Origin: Microcaldota archaeon
Lineage (GTDB): Archaea > Micrarchaeota > Micrarchaeia > Anstonellales > Anstonellaceae
Assembly: GCA_023248665.1 (NCBI GenBank)
Contig: JAHFEC010000087.1
Span: forward strand, 1-5,172
DNA: 5,172 bases
Direction of reading: 5' to 3'
In this document: piece after piece, positions 1 through 5,050 of the stretch
Layout: every line of letters starts with the position of its first letter
How positions within the stretch are numbered: position 1 is the first letter of the stretch
Notes under the pieces: model-generated
The model's input: only the letters and a program-made list of their open reading frames with translations
Told to the model about the DNA's origin: nothing
Databases searched by the model: none
Position numbers and translations under genes: made by a program

Positions 1-131
1 TCCAGAATCTGCTTGTTGAGCGAGGAGTCGAAATAGCGCTCAAAAAGGCTCGTGGAGTCGGGCGGCGAGAACACCGAGAAGGGGGCCAGCCTCATGGGCT
101 GGTGGACTTGGAAATAGAAACATACTTTCAT
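1..131 (-). CDS. GH57-family glycoside hydrolase (alpha-amylase-like), N-terminal fragment
   Basis: The minus strand from the ATG at 131-129 gives 43 codons that run off the window edge. The protein starts MKVCFYFQVHQP and continues MRLAPFSVF, which is the beta-strand-1 signature at the N-terminus of archaeal GH57 enzymes (the His of VHQP is a conserved active-site-region residue in that family). GH57 members cleave or rearrange alpha-1,4-glucans (alpha-amylase, 4-alpha-glucanotransferase, branching enzyme, amylopullulanase); the fragment is too short to choose among them. It lies downstream of a glycosyltransferase in the same orientation, which fits a glycogen/starch-like storage or remodelling operon. 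The start at 131 has only a weak ribosome-binding site (AAGGCG, 142-137). The same twelve residues are encoded again at 406-371, behind a better GGTG site, so the original start was probably 406 and the gene has been split by an inserted element. No catalytic residues beyond the first strand are visible in the window. Confidence 0.85.
   Translation of the reverse strand, partial: MKVCFYFQVHQPMRLAPFSVFSPPDSTSLFERYFDSSLNKQIL
96..131. repeat. 36-base direct repeat, copy A (GH57 codons 1-12)
   Basis: This matches 371-406 at 34 of 36 positions. Both differences (plus strand a/g at 120/395 and t/c at 123/398) fall in third codon positions of the GH57 frame and are silent (GTA/GTG and TGT/TGC). The silent pattern points to two copies that were both once under protein selection, rather than a fresh target-site duplication. 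Confidence 0.9.
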
Positions 132-180
132 AGAAACGCCTTGCAGGGGGGGGAATCAGGAGGACACGAGTCGGCCCGTG

Positions 181-209
181 GCGCTCGTCGGCTGGCGGGC
201 CGACGGCGC
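181..209. repeat. Hairpin 1 of the element (11 bp, one bulge)
   Basis: gcgc (181-184) plus cgtcggc (186-192) pair with gccgacg (199-205) plus gcgc (206-209), leaving T185 bulged and a six-base loop. An alternative pairing uses gtcggcccg (170-178) with cgggccgac (196-204), so two mutually exclusive folds are possible here. Confidence 0.7.
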
Positions 210-233
210 AGCATCGGCTTCTCTGCCGATGCT
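210..233. repeat. Hairpin 2 of the element (9 bp)
   Basis: agcatcggc (210-218) pairs perfectly with gccgatgct (225-233) around the six-base loop ttctct. It directly abuts hairpin 1 and shares the same TCGGC/GCCGA core. Confidence 0.8.
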
Positions 234-243
234 TGTCGACTGT

Positions 244-330
244 GCCCAGAGGCTCGAAGCAAGCGTCGGCTATCTGGAGCCGACGCTGCCCAATCGGCCG
301 CAGCCGATTCGGGCGTCGAGCCTCTCGGGC
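244..330. repeat. Three-way-junction structure enclosing hairpins 3 and 4
   Basis: An outer stem is formed by gccc (244-247) and agaggctcga (248-257) pairing with tcgagcctct (316-325) and gggc (327-330), with C326 bulged, about 14 bp in total. Inside it are hairpin 3, agcgtcggct (262-271) with agccgacgct (278-287), a perfect 10 bp stem with a six-base loop, and hairpin 4, aatcggc (292-298) with gccgatt (303-309), a 7 bp stem with a four-base loop. The nested layout is a Y-shaped fold expected in RNA or extruded single-stranded DNA. Confidence 0.75.
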
Positions 331-342
331 CCTGAAACTGAA

Positions 343-361
343 GGGGGGGTGAAACCCCCCC
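343..361. repeat. G7/C7 hairpin at one end of the element
   Basis: Seven G (343-349), tgaaa, seven C (355-361). The T-A pair next to the run can extend the stem to 8 bp with a GAA triloop. The C7 arm also forms the terminal inverted repeat with the G8 tract at 146-153, so local and long-range pairings compete. The runs are also candidate slippage tracts. Confidence 0.8.
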
Positions 362-370
362 TGCGGTTCG

Positions 371-406
371 GGGCTGGTGGACTTGGAAATAGAAGCACAC
401 TTTCAT
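371..406. repeat. 36-base direct repeat, copy B (GH57 codons 1-12)
   Basis: Partner of 96-131, offset by 275 bases. It ends in the ATG with the better ribosome-binding site. Recombination between the two copies would remove 275 bases and leave one intact GH57 start 30 bases behind the glycosyltransferase stop. Confidence 0.9.
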
Positions 407-436
407 GACAACACCGTCTGGATGGCTTGCCGGGCC

Positions 437-1621
437 TCATGGTTTGTAGTTCGCGAGGGCGTCCTGATACACGGCCTCCGTCTGCGAAGCCGTATGCGCC
501 CACGTCAGCGGCGCCAAGTCCCGCCCGCCCAGATTCACCATGGCCTCTTTGAGCGGGGCGTAGTGCAGGATGGCCATGATTTTCTGGGCCATGCCCTTGA
601 TGTCCCAGAAATCCACGCGCACGGCGGAGCGCACGACCTCGGACGCGCCGGAGGTCTTGCTTAGGATGACCGGCGTGCCGGAGGCGATGGCCTCCAGCGC
701 GGTGATGCCGAACGGCTCGGAGGTGGACGGCATGACGTACAGGTCCGACGCCGCATAGATGCGCTTCTGGTCCTCGTCGGGGAGATAGCCCAAAAAGCGC
801 ACGTGGCTTTCGAGACCCAGCTCCAGAGAGAGGTTGATGAGCAGCGGCAACAGCTCGCCCGTGCCGGCCACGAGGAAGAGGACGTTCGGGTCTTTCTCGA
901 GCACTTTCTTTGCCGCGTGCAGAAATTGCACGGGCCCCTTCTGCTCGGTGAGCCTCCCGAGGAAAAGCACGATTTTCTTGCCTCGGGAGTCGATGCCCGG
1001 GAGCGGGCGGCCTTCGCGGCCGTGGCGGTATTTGTCCGCGTCCACGGCGTTGTACACCACCCGGATCCGGGCCGGGTCGGCCCCGAGGCGCGCGACCATG
1101 TCCTTGGTGCGGTTGGAGACGGCGATGATGCGCAGGGCGTCCTTGGCCCCCCGGCTTTCGAAGGCGAGGATGGAATCCCACGGCGTGGAGGTGCGGTCGA
1201 ATTCGGTCGAATGGAAGGTCTGCACGTGGGGACGGCAGATGCGCCCGGCGGCGGAGATGGCGCCCGTGCACGTGAGCCAGTCGTGCGCGTGGATGAGGTC
1301 GTAATGGCGGGTCTTGTGATTCTCTTCCACCATACGGGCCACGAGGTCGTTGTAGGAGTTGACGGCCGCCAGCAGGCCGTCGCCGTAGGTGGCCATGCGC
1401 CCCTTTTTGGTGAACATGAAATACGGGCGCAGGACGGTCGGCGCGACCTCGATGAGCCGGATGTTCGCATGCGGGCTGGCGAGGGGCTTTCCGGACGCCG
1501 GCAGGTAGAAGTCGATTTCGTGGCCCATGCTGGCCAGAGCCCGGGTCAGCTCGTAGCAATGGACACCCAGCCCCCCGGAAATGAAAGGCGGGAATTCCCA
1601 GCCCAGCATCGCTATTCTCAT
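437..1621 (-). CDS. GT-B glycosyltransferase, glycogen/starch-synthase-like (GT4/GT5)
   Basis: A 394-residue cytosolic transferase, the usual length for the family. GT-B enzymes move a sugar from a nucleotide-sugar donor to an acceptor; here the likely role is elongating an alpha-glucan, since a GH57 gene follows. Visible signatures are the N-terminal strand MLGWEFPPF (5-13) with the glycine loop SGGLG (15-19) that contacts donor phosphates; HAHDW (111-115); the C-terminal Rossmann domain opening with FLGRLTEQKG (220-229), whose Arg223 and Lys228 match the donor-binding Arg/Lys; and the EX7E motif, Glu302 and Glu310, in SEPFGITALEA. No signal peptide or membrane segment is seen. The ATG at 1621 is supported by a GAGGTT ribosome-binding site at 1634-1629. 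The gene ends 30 bases before the upstream GH57 ATG. Substrate specificity is inferred: a GT4 enzyme acting on surface glycans or glycolipids is the alternative, and the neighbouring PEGA gene keeps that open. Confidence 0.85.
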   Translation of the reverse strand: MRIAMLGWEFPPFISGGLGVHCYELTRALASMGHEIDFYLPASGKPLASPHANIRLIEVAPTVLRPYFMFTKKGRMATYGDGLLAAVNSYNDLVARMVEENHKTRHYDLIHAHDWLTCTGAISAAGRICRPHVQTFHSTEFDRTSTPWDSILAFESRGAKDALRIIAVSNRTKDMVARLGADPARIRVVYNAVDADKYRHGREGRPLPGIDSRGKKIVLFLGRLTEQKGPVQFLHAAKKVLEKDPNVLFLVAGTGELLPLLINLSLELGLESHVRFLGYLPDEDQKRIYAASDLYVMPSTSEPFGITALEAIASGTPVILSKTSGASEVVRSAVRVDFWDIKGMAQKIMAILHYAPLKEAMVNLGGRDLAPLTWAHTASQTEAVYQDALANYKP

Positions 1622-1628
1622 TGAGAAG

Positions 1629-1664
1629 AACCTCTGGGCTGTGCTAATGAGAGGAGATTAAAAA
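1629..1664 (-). promoter_or_regulatory. Promoter and ribosome-binding site of the glycosyltransferase gene
   Basis: On the minus strand a TATA-like TTTTTAAT lies at 1664-1657 and a Shine-Dalgarno GAGGTT at 1634-1629, eight bases before the ATG at 1621. About 26 bases from the TATA centre puts a start site near 1634, giving a very short leader. This is position and consensus matching only. Confidence 0.4.
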
Positions 1665-1683
1665 GGATTAGTGAGGCGCAAGG

Positions 1684-1689
1684 AAAAAA
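1684..1689 (-). terminator. T6 tract after the ATPase gene
   Basis: Twelve bases after the ATPase stop (1703-1701) the minus strand carries six T, a typical minimal archaeal termination signal. It lies before the glycosyltransferase TATA-like box, suggesting the two genes are separate transcription units. There is no clear hairpin. Confidence 0.35.
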
Positions 1690-1700
1690 TTGGAGGATGT

Positions 1701-2933
1701 CTATGCGGATGAGAAAAAGACATAATTCGGGAGCTTAAGGATGCCATCCGTCTGGCTGACCTCTGGCCCGTTATAGACCACTATGCGCTTGAAGCGGGAG
1801 GGAATGACGGACCTGCGCGCCTGCTTAAGGCCCTTGGAGCGCGAACCGGCCTCGATTGCCATGCCGGAATAGACGAAGTCCATGTCCGAGAAGAATATGG
1901 GCTCGAAATTGGCTGCGAAGATGTCCTCGAGCATATTGCCCCGGATTTCATGCTCTGGAATGGAAAGGCTGGAGGCATACAATTTGCGGATGGCCGGAAC
2001 CATGAAGTAATATTTCCATTCCTTTCGCGCCCCGGACTTGCCGCTTTGGAATGGATACACGCGGCGTATGATGTCCGCCTGCTCCAGCGCAAGCAGCATC
2101 GGTTCGACAATGCTCTTGGAAACCCCCAAATCCTTCGAGATGCCGTCGTACGACACCTTGTTGGAAACCGAGAGCAACAGGATGAGGCGCTCGAACTTGG
2201 ATAATGTCGCAGATTCGAACCTCGAGGTCTTGGCGATATCAAAGAATATGGCTTTCTCGACAAGGTCGCGCAGGGTTTCCTGCGGGTTCTCGAGAAGATA
2301 GGGGAGGTTGTGGAGCAGATATTCAGACCAGAGTGCGGTCAAATCCATCCCCTTGAGTTTCTCGTGCAGATAGATATCATAGCGCATGGCATTGTGCAGG
2401 GCGTCGGAGCCGAAATCGAACTTCTCCAACTCGATGCCGTGGGCCATCCGCACATATTCACGCAAGGTGAGGGGGCGCAGGTGGAGATAGATGGCGCGGC
2501 GGGCAAGATGCTCCTTGGAATCAAGCATGTTTATGGCCGACGAGCCGCTTAGCATCATGCGCAGGCGGGGATGCTTGTCATAGGCCACCTTGATGGCAGA
2601 GGCCCAGCCCGGCACCGTGCTCATCTCGTCGATGAAGATAAAGAGATCCGGGCCGAAGAGGGCGACGGCCGAATCTATGGAATCGAGCAGGGGGATGCGC
2701 AGAAGCGCCATCTCTTCGGCATCCAGATAGAGCCGCTTTTTCTCATCGCCTTTCAGGTATTGCTTGAACAACGCAGTCGTCTTGCCCGCGCCCCGGAGCC
2801 CGTAGAGTATGGAAAGGCGGCTGGAGCCGGCATTTTTTATGCGGGAAATGTATTTCGAATATGATTCGCTGGCCTGCTCGTAGTGCAGGCGGCTGCGCTT
2901 GATGAAATCGGGCACTTTGGAGTCCATAGGCAT
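1701..2933 (-). CDS. AAA/P-loop ATPase with winged helix and DUF4143-like C-terminus
   Basis: A 410-residue ATPase of the COG1373-like group common and often multicopy in archaea. Domain order: N-terminal region; Walker A GLRGAGKTT (45-53); Walker B LFIFIDEM (97-104, Asp102 and Glu103); sensor-like LSGSS (128-132); helical lid; winged helix about 247-293, including the helix-turn-helix-like SYDGISKDLGVSKSIVEPML; and a C-terminal alpha/beta domain about 330-410. The last resembles the PD-(D/E)XK-type fold of DUF4143, but Asp352 and Glu361 are followed by Ala-Gly, not the usual x-Lys, so nuclease activity is doubtful. Physiological roles in this family are mostly unknown. The four palindromes upstream suggest it, or a partner, binds its own promoter. 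A second ATG lies at 2927, about 26 bases from the TATA-like box, and may be the true leaderless start, two residues shorter. The gene looks lower in GC than the glycosyltransferase, a hint of separate origin. Confidence 0.85.
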   Translation of the reverse strand: MPMDSKVPDFIKRSRLHYEQASESYSKYISRIKNAGSSRLSILYGLRGAGKTTALFKQYLKGDEKKRLYLDAEEMALLRIPLLDSIDSAVALFGPDLFIFIDEMSTVPGWASAIKVAYDKHPRLRMMLSGSSAINMLDSKEHLARRAIYLHLRPLTLREYVRMAHGIELEKFDFGSDALHNAMRYDIYLHEKLKGMDLTALWSEYLLHNLPYLLENPQETLRDLVEKAIFFDIAKTSRFESATLSKFERLILLLSVSNKVSYDGISKDLGVSKSIVEPMLLALEQADIIRRVYPFQSGKSGARKEWKYYFMVPAIRKLYASSLSIPEHEIRGNMLEDIFAANFEPIFFSDMDFVYSGMAIEAGSRSKGLKQARRSVIPSRFKRIVVYNGPEVSQTDGILKLPNYVFFSSA

Positions 2934-2948
2934 ATTTGGATGCGAGAA

Positions 2949-2956
2949 TTAATAAA
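2949..2956 (-). promoter_or_regulatory. TATA-like box of the ATPase gene
   Basis: TTTATTAA on the minus strand (2956-2949). Its centre is about 26 bases from the ATG at 2927, implying a leaderless message starting at that codon rather than at 2933. No ribosome-binding site is visible. The first palindrome (2958-2973) covers the BRE position. A competing TATA-like TTTTATAG lies at 3020-3013. Confidence 0.45.
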
Positions 2957-3005
2957 CGTTCTTTTGAAAGAACAAAAAATGGCTATTTTGTTCTATTTGG
3001 AGAAC
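2956..3005. repeat. 50-base direct repeat, copy 1, with two operator-like palindromes
   Basis: This matches 3039-3088 at 46 of 50 positions (differences at 2974, 2975, 2979 and 3000). It holds two 16-base palindromes of form GTTCT-N6-AGAAC at 2958-2973 and 2990-3005. They start 32 bases apart, close to three helical turns, so a protein could bind both on one face. Confidence 0.85.
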
Positions 3006-3038
3006 AAAGAGCTATAAAAGGCTGACAAAATACGGATT

Positions 3039-3088
3039 ACGTTCTTTTGAAAGAACGTAAATTGGCTATTTTGTTCTATTTGAAGAAC
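3039..3088. repeat. 50-base direct repeat, copy 2, with two operator-like palindromes
   Basis: Second copy, 83 bases from the first. Palindromes GTTCT-N6-AGAAC lie at 3041-3056 and 3073-3088, again 32 bases apart. The arms are conserved in all four sites while the changed positions lie outside the arms, which suggests a bound sequence. Together with copy 1 this gives four candidate operators upstream of the ATPase gene. Confidence 0.85.
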
Positions 3089-3124
3089 GATAAACAAGTG
3101 AGAAAAACAGGGAATGCAAAGAAT

Positions 3125-3589
3125 TCACTTGCTCTCGGCGATTATTACAACATCCGCAGTGTGCTGCAATGCCACCGAAAAGCCCGGCTCGGCGCCGATG
3201 ATTATTGTTTCCTTGCCCATCTCCTTGGCCTTGACCAGCACGGGGCGGAAGTCGATATCGCGCGTCATGAGCGCAATGGTCTGGATGTTCGGGTTGAAGG
3301 TCTGAATCATCGCCTCGACAGCCATGGTGACGTCCACGTCGCCGGTGGAGATGATGGGCTCGTAGCCCTGGTTGGTGACCGCCTCGATGAGCTTGTCCGA
3401 GGCATACTGGTCCAAAAACAGCTTGGCCACCTTGATGCGCCCGTATTTCTCGACGGATTTGCGCACGGCCATGAGGTCGATCTTCATCTCGCGGCGGATG
3501 ATGTTCGGCCCGTCCACGAGGAGGGCGATGTTGCGCTCGGGCTTCTTCTTGGCCATGAGGCTTTTGAGCTTCTCGAACATTTCAGTCAT
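3125..3589 (-). CDS. NYN-domain (PIN-like, LabA/DUF88) protein, TIGR00288-like
   Basis: A 154-residue single-domain protein, a normal length for the archaeal TIGR00288 group. NYN domains are PIN-like folds and, where tested, metal-dependent ribonucleases. The expected acidic residues are visible: Asp26 in LLVDGPNI, Asp84 and Asp86 in GDVDV, and Asp111 and Asp113 in TRDIDF, so the active site looks intact. The N-terminal 20 residues are Lys-rich and charged. There is no signal peptide or membrane segment, so it should be cytoplasmic. The ATG at 3589 has no clear ribosome-binding site, but a TATA-like box about 26 bases upstream fits a leaderless message. It precedes the ATPase in the same direction but is separated by 191 bases with its own control sites, so co-transcription is not assured. 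An RNA-processing or defence role is only inference; no partner gene is obvious. Confidence 0.85.
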   Translation of the reverse strand: MTEMFEKLKSLMAKKKPERNIALLVDGPNIIRREMKIDLMAVRKSVEKYGRIKVAKLFLDQYASDKLIEAVTNQGYEPIISTGDVDVTMAVEAMIQTFNPNIQTIALMTRDIDFRPVLVKAKEMGKETIIIGAEPGFSVALQHTADVVIIAESK

Positions 3590-3611
3590 GGGAAGAATAG
3601 GGAATAAGAAG

Positions 3612-3619
3612 GATAAAAG
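3612..3619 (-). promoter_or_regulatory. TATA-like box of the NYN gene
   Basis: CTTTTATC on the minus strand, centred about 26 bases before the A of the ATG at 3589. This is the spacing expected for a leaderless archaeal transcript, and it agrees with the absence of a Shine-Dalgarno sequence. It lies inside the 51-base gap after the PEGA gene. Confidence 0.5.
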
Positions 3620-3640
3620 GGTTGCCCCGTCCGCGTTCGG

Positions 3641-5050
3641 CTATCCGGACGGGTGGAGCGTGTAGTTGGCCGCGGCCGTCTGGCCCGCAGATACATCCAG
3701 AAGATGATTCTGGGTCTGGTAGCCGTCCATCAAGAGGCTGACCATGTAGGTTCCGACGCCCACGTTGGATTGGAAGAACGGGGAGAAGCCGTCGTAGGTG
3801 GTGCTTCCCGACTGCACATGGACTTGCGCGCCTTCAGGGGAAGTGTCGACGCTGAGCGAGCCTTGGCCGGACGGAGCCGGGATCAGACTGAAGTTCAGGA
3901 GGGCGACCTGGTCCTGGGCCACGTCGAAGAACTGGTGCGCGTTTCCATAGCCGTCCGCCTGGACCTGCACAAGATATCGGCCGGCCGGAATGCCGTATTT
4001 GGACATGGGGGAGAGGCCGGAGTATGTCAGCGTGGAATTGGTGTTGGGCATGCTGACGGAGAGGCGGGCGCCGGGCGGATCGGTGTAAATGGAGAATCCG
4101 GTCAATGGAGATGGGAAGAGGACGGCGGTGAAATCGTAATTCTGGTTGTCCTGGATGGTCGTGGTGTTCAGATAGTCCTGATAGCCCGGCATGGTGGCGC
4201 TGATGATATACGTGCCGAAGTCGGTGAGGTTGCGGACCGTGAACGGGGAGGGTCCGCTGTACACCAAGGACGGGTTCTTCATGGAGCGCACGCTGACAGT
4301 GGCGCCGGAGGGCACCGTGTTGACGGTGATGTTGGAAGTGCCTGCATAGGCTTGCAGGGTGAGGCTTACGTCCTTGTGCTGGCCCGACAACAGCTCAACC
4401 AAAGAGGTGTTGACGTGGTATCCGCTGGCATAAGCTTGGATGGTGTAATTGCCTGCGGAGAGGTTGTCCAGGGTGAATGGCGCATTGCCCGGATAATTGG
4501 TGGTGGTGCCTGCGAGGGAGACGGTGACGTTGGCGCCGGGCGGATCGACATTGACTGTGACGGATGCGGGGCTCGACACCGCGTTGAGCGTGAGATTATA
4601 GACGCTCAGAAGGCCGCCATCCACGATCAGGAAGCCGGAGGCGGGCGCGTAACCGGATTGGATGGCATTGACCTGATAAACGCCCGGAGCGGTGCTGTTC
4701 ACTTGCAAAGGCGAGAGACCGGAATAGACGGTCGTTCCGGAGGCGACCGTGATTTGGGCGCCTTGCGGCAGGGTGTTGACGATGAACGAGCCCGGGAGAG
4801 TGGAAGGGGAGGCCAGACTATAATTGAGAAGGGTATTCTGGTTTTGGACCACGTCGAAGAACCGGTATAGGGAGTTATACCCGTCCGCTTGTACCTGCAA
4901 AATATACTGGCCCGCCGGAACGCCGTATTGGGCCATCGGGGATACGCCGGAATAGAGGACGGTGGAATTGTCGGCATTGCGCAGGCGGATGGAGATGGCG
5001 GCGCCGGCCGGATTGGTATAGACCGCAAAGCCGGTCGGGTTGTTGGGATT
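3641..5050 (-). CDS. PEGA-repeat surface protein, 3' part, 5' end broken by an in-frame stop
   Basis: The frame holds six PEGA repeats of 75-80 residues, at 5038-4799, 4798-4571, 4570-4343, 4342-4106, 4105-3869 and 3868-3644. Each shows the family pattern: a strand, then PxGA (for example DPPGA), a YSG/SP turn, GxY and a GY strand. PEGA domains are beta-rich and typical of extracellular surface-layer or adhesion proteins. Many NxT/NxS sequons (NYT, NLT, NST) fit N-glycosylation outside the cell. The first ATG in frame is at 4936, but it sits inside a repeat (SPMAQYG, equivalent to SPMSKYG in repeat 5), and repeat sequence continues upstream to a TAA at 5053-5051. No ATG, GTG or TTG lies between, and there is no signal peptide, so this is not a natural 5' end. 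It is probably the 3' part of a longer gene with a nonsense change or sequence error. The protein ends NYTLHPSG with no membrane anchor. Confidence 0.8.
   Translation of the reverse strand, partial: NPNNPTGFAVYTNPAGAAISIRLRNADNSTVLYSGVSPMAQYGVPAGQYILQVQADGYNSLYRFFDVVQNQNTLLNYSLASPSTLPGSFIVNTLPQGAQITVASGTTVYSGLSPLQVNSTAPGVYQVNAIQSGYAPASGFLIVDGGLLSVYNLTLNAVSSPASVTVNVDPPGANVTVSLAGTTTNYPGNAPFTLDNLSAGNYTIQAYASGYHVNTSLVELLSGQHKDVSLTLQAYAGTSNITVNTVPSGATVSVRSMKNPSLVYSGPSPFTVRNLTDFGTYIISATMPGYQDYLNTTTIQDNQNYDFTAVLFPSPLTGFSIYTDPPGARLSVSMPNTNSTLTYSGLSPMSKYGIPAGRYLVQVQADGYGNAHQFFDVAQDQVALLNFSLIPAPSGQGSLSVDTSPEGAQVHVQSGSTTYDGFSPFFQSNVGVGTYMVSLLMDGYQTQNHLLDVSAGQTAAANYTLHPSG
3644..5038 (-). repeat. Tandem PEGA repeat array with a duplicated pair (repeats 1-2 and 5-6)
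   Basis: Repeats 1 and 5 share long near-identities, such as GVPAGQYILQVQADGY against GIPAGRYLVQVQADGY, and repeats 2 and 6 share the shorter form (GAQITV against GAQVHV, YSGLSP against YDGFSP). The pairs 5038-4571 and 4105-3644 are about 933 bases apart, indicating duplication of a multi-repeat block as well as of single repeats. Confidence 0.75.

Larger units (their letters stand above)
143..364. mobile_element. GC-rich hairpin element with inverted-repeat ends, inserted at the GH57 start
   Basis: The ends are a perfect 10-base inverted repeat: gcaggggggg at 143-152 and ccccccctgc at 355-364. Between them lie at least four hairpins built on a TCGGC/GCCGA core, one long enclosing stem, and a G7/C7 hairpin. 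There is no transposase or recognisable protein, so if it is mobile it is a non-autonomous, MITE-like or REP-like element. It lies between two copies of a 36-base sequence (96-131 and 371-406). I cannot name a family. It could instead be a structured regulatory RNA in the mRNA leader. The stems and their positions are seen directly; mobility is inference. Confidence 0.5.
128..406 (-). pseudogene. Leader/relic ORF: second copy of the GH57 start fused to the hairpin element (92 codons)
   Basis: From the ATG at 406 the frame encodes MKVCFYFQVHQP, identical to the GH57 N-terminus. It then runs through the GC-rich hairpin element, giving Arg/Ala/Pro/Ser-rich sequence with no recognisable domain. 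It ends in TGA at 130-128, overlapping the ATG of the downstream GH57 start (131-129) as ATGA. GGTG at 415-412 is a plausible ribosome-binding site five bases before the ATG. The glycosyltransferase stop is 30 bases upstream. The best reading is the true or ancestral GH57 start, now cut off after codon 12. The product is probably not a functional protein, but its translation could couple ribosomes into the downstream GH57 start. The two starts are 275 bases apart, which is one base short of a multiple of three, so a one-base gain would fuse both in frame. The alternative is a remnant of a second, tandem GH57 gene. Confidence 0.55.
2934..3124 (-). promoter_or_regulatory. AT-rich intergenic control region between the NYN and ATPase genes
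   Basis: A 191-base spacer with no gene I can support. It contains the ATPase promoter, the two 50-base repeats, the 33-base gap between them with TATA-like ctataaaag (3012-3020), and a T5 tract on the minus strand (3107-3103) that could end NYN transcription. The base composition is clearly more AT-rich than either flank. Confidence 0.6.

Noticed and set aside
244..330. tRNA-like cloverleaf
   Set aside because: Only two inner hairpins lie in a long closing stem; there is no T-loop, anticodon arm of standard length, or acceptor geometry.
143..364. CRISPR array
   Set aside because: The repeats are inverted hairpins of differing length and sequence, not regularly spaced identical direct repeats with spacers.
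270..1559. Minus-strand 429-codon frame overlapping the glycosyltransferase
   Set aside because: It is Arg/His/Pro/Gly-rich, out of frame with the GT-B motifs, and runs into the hairpin element; a shadow of the GC-rich gene.
803..1624. Plus-strand open frame (273 codons) opposite the glycosyltransferase
   Set aside because: It is antisense to a well-supported GT-B gene, has no domain or ribosome-binding site, and has a composition typical of a shadow frame.
2979..3017. Twelve-residue plus-strand ORF (MAILFYLENKEL) in repeat copy 1
   Set aside because: The corresponding frame in copy 2 lacks the ATG, there is no ribosome-binding site, and the conserved features are palindromes rather than codons.
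3047..3607. Plus-strand 186-codon frame over the NYN gene
   Set aside because: It is antisense to an intact NYN domain, and its start lies inside an operator repeat.
3653..4870. Long plus-strand open frame (405 codons)
   Set aside because: It is antisense to the PEGA array; the minus frame has clear repeats while this one has no recognisable domain. Long antisense frames are expected in repetitive GC-rich sequence.
3641..4936. PEGA gene as a complete gene starting at the ATG at 4936
   Set aside because: That ATG is an internal repeat residue, PEGA sequence continues upstream in frame, and there is no signal peptide or ribosome-binding site.
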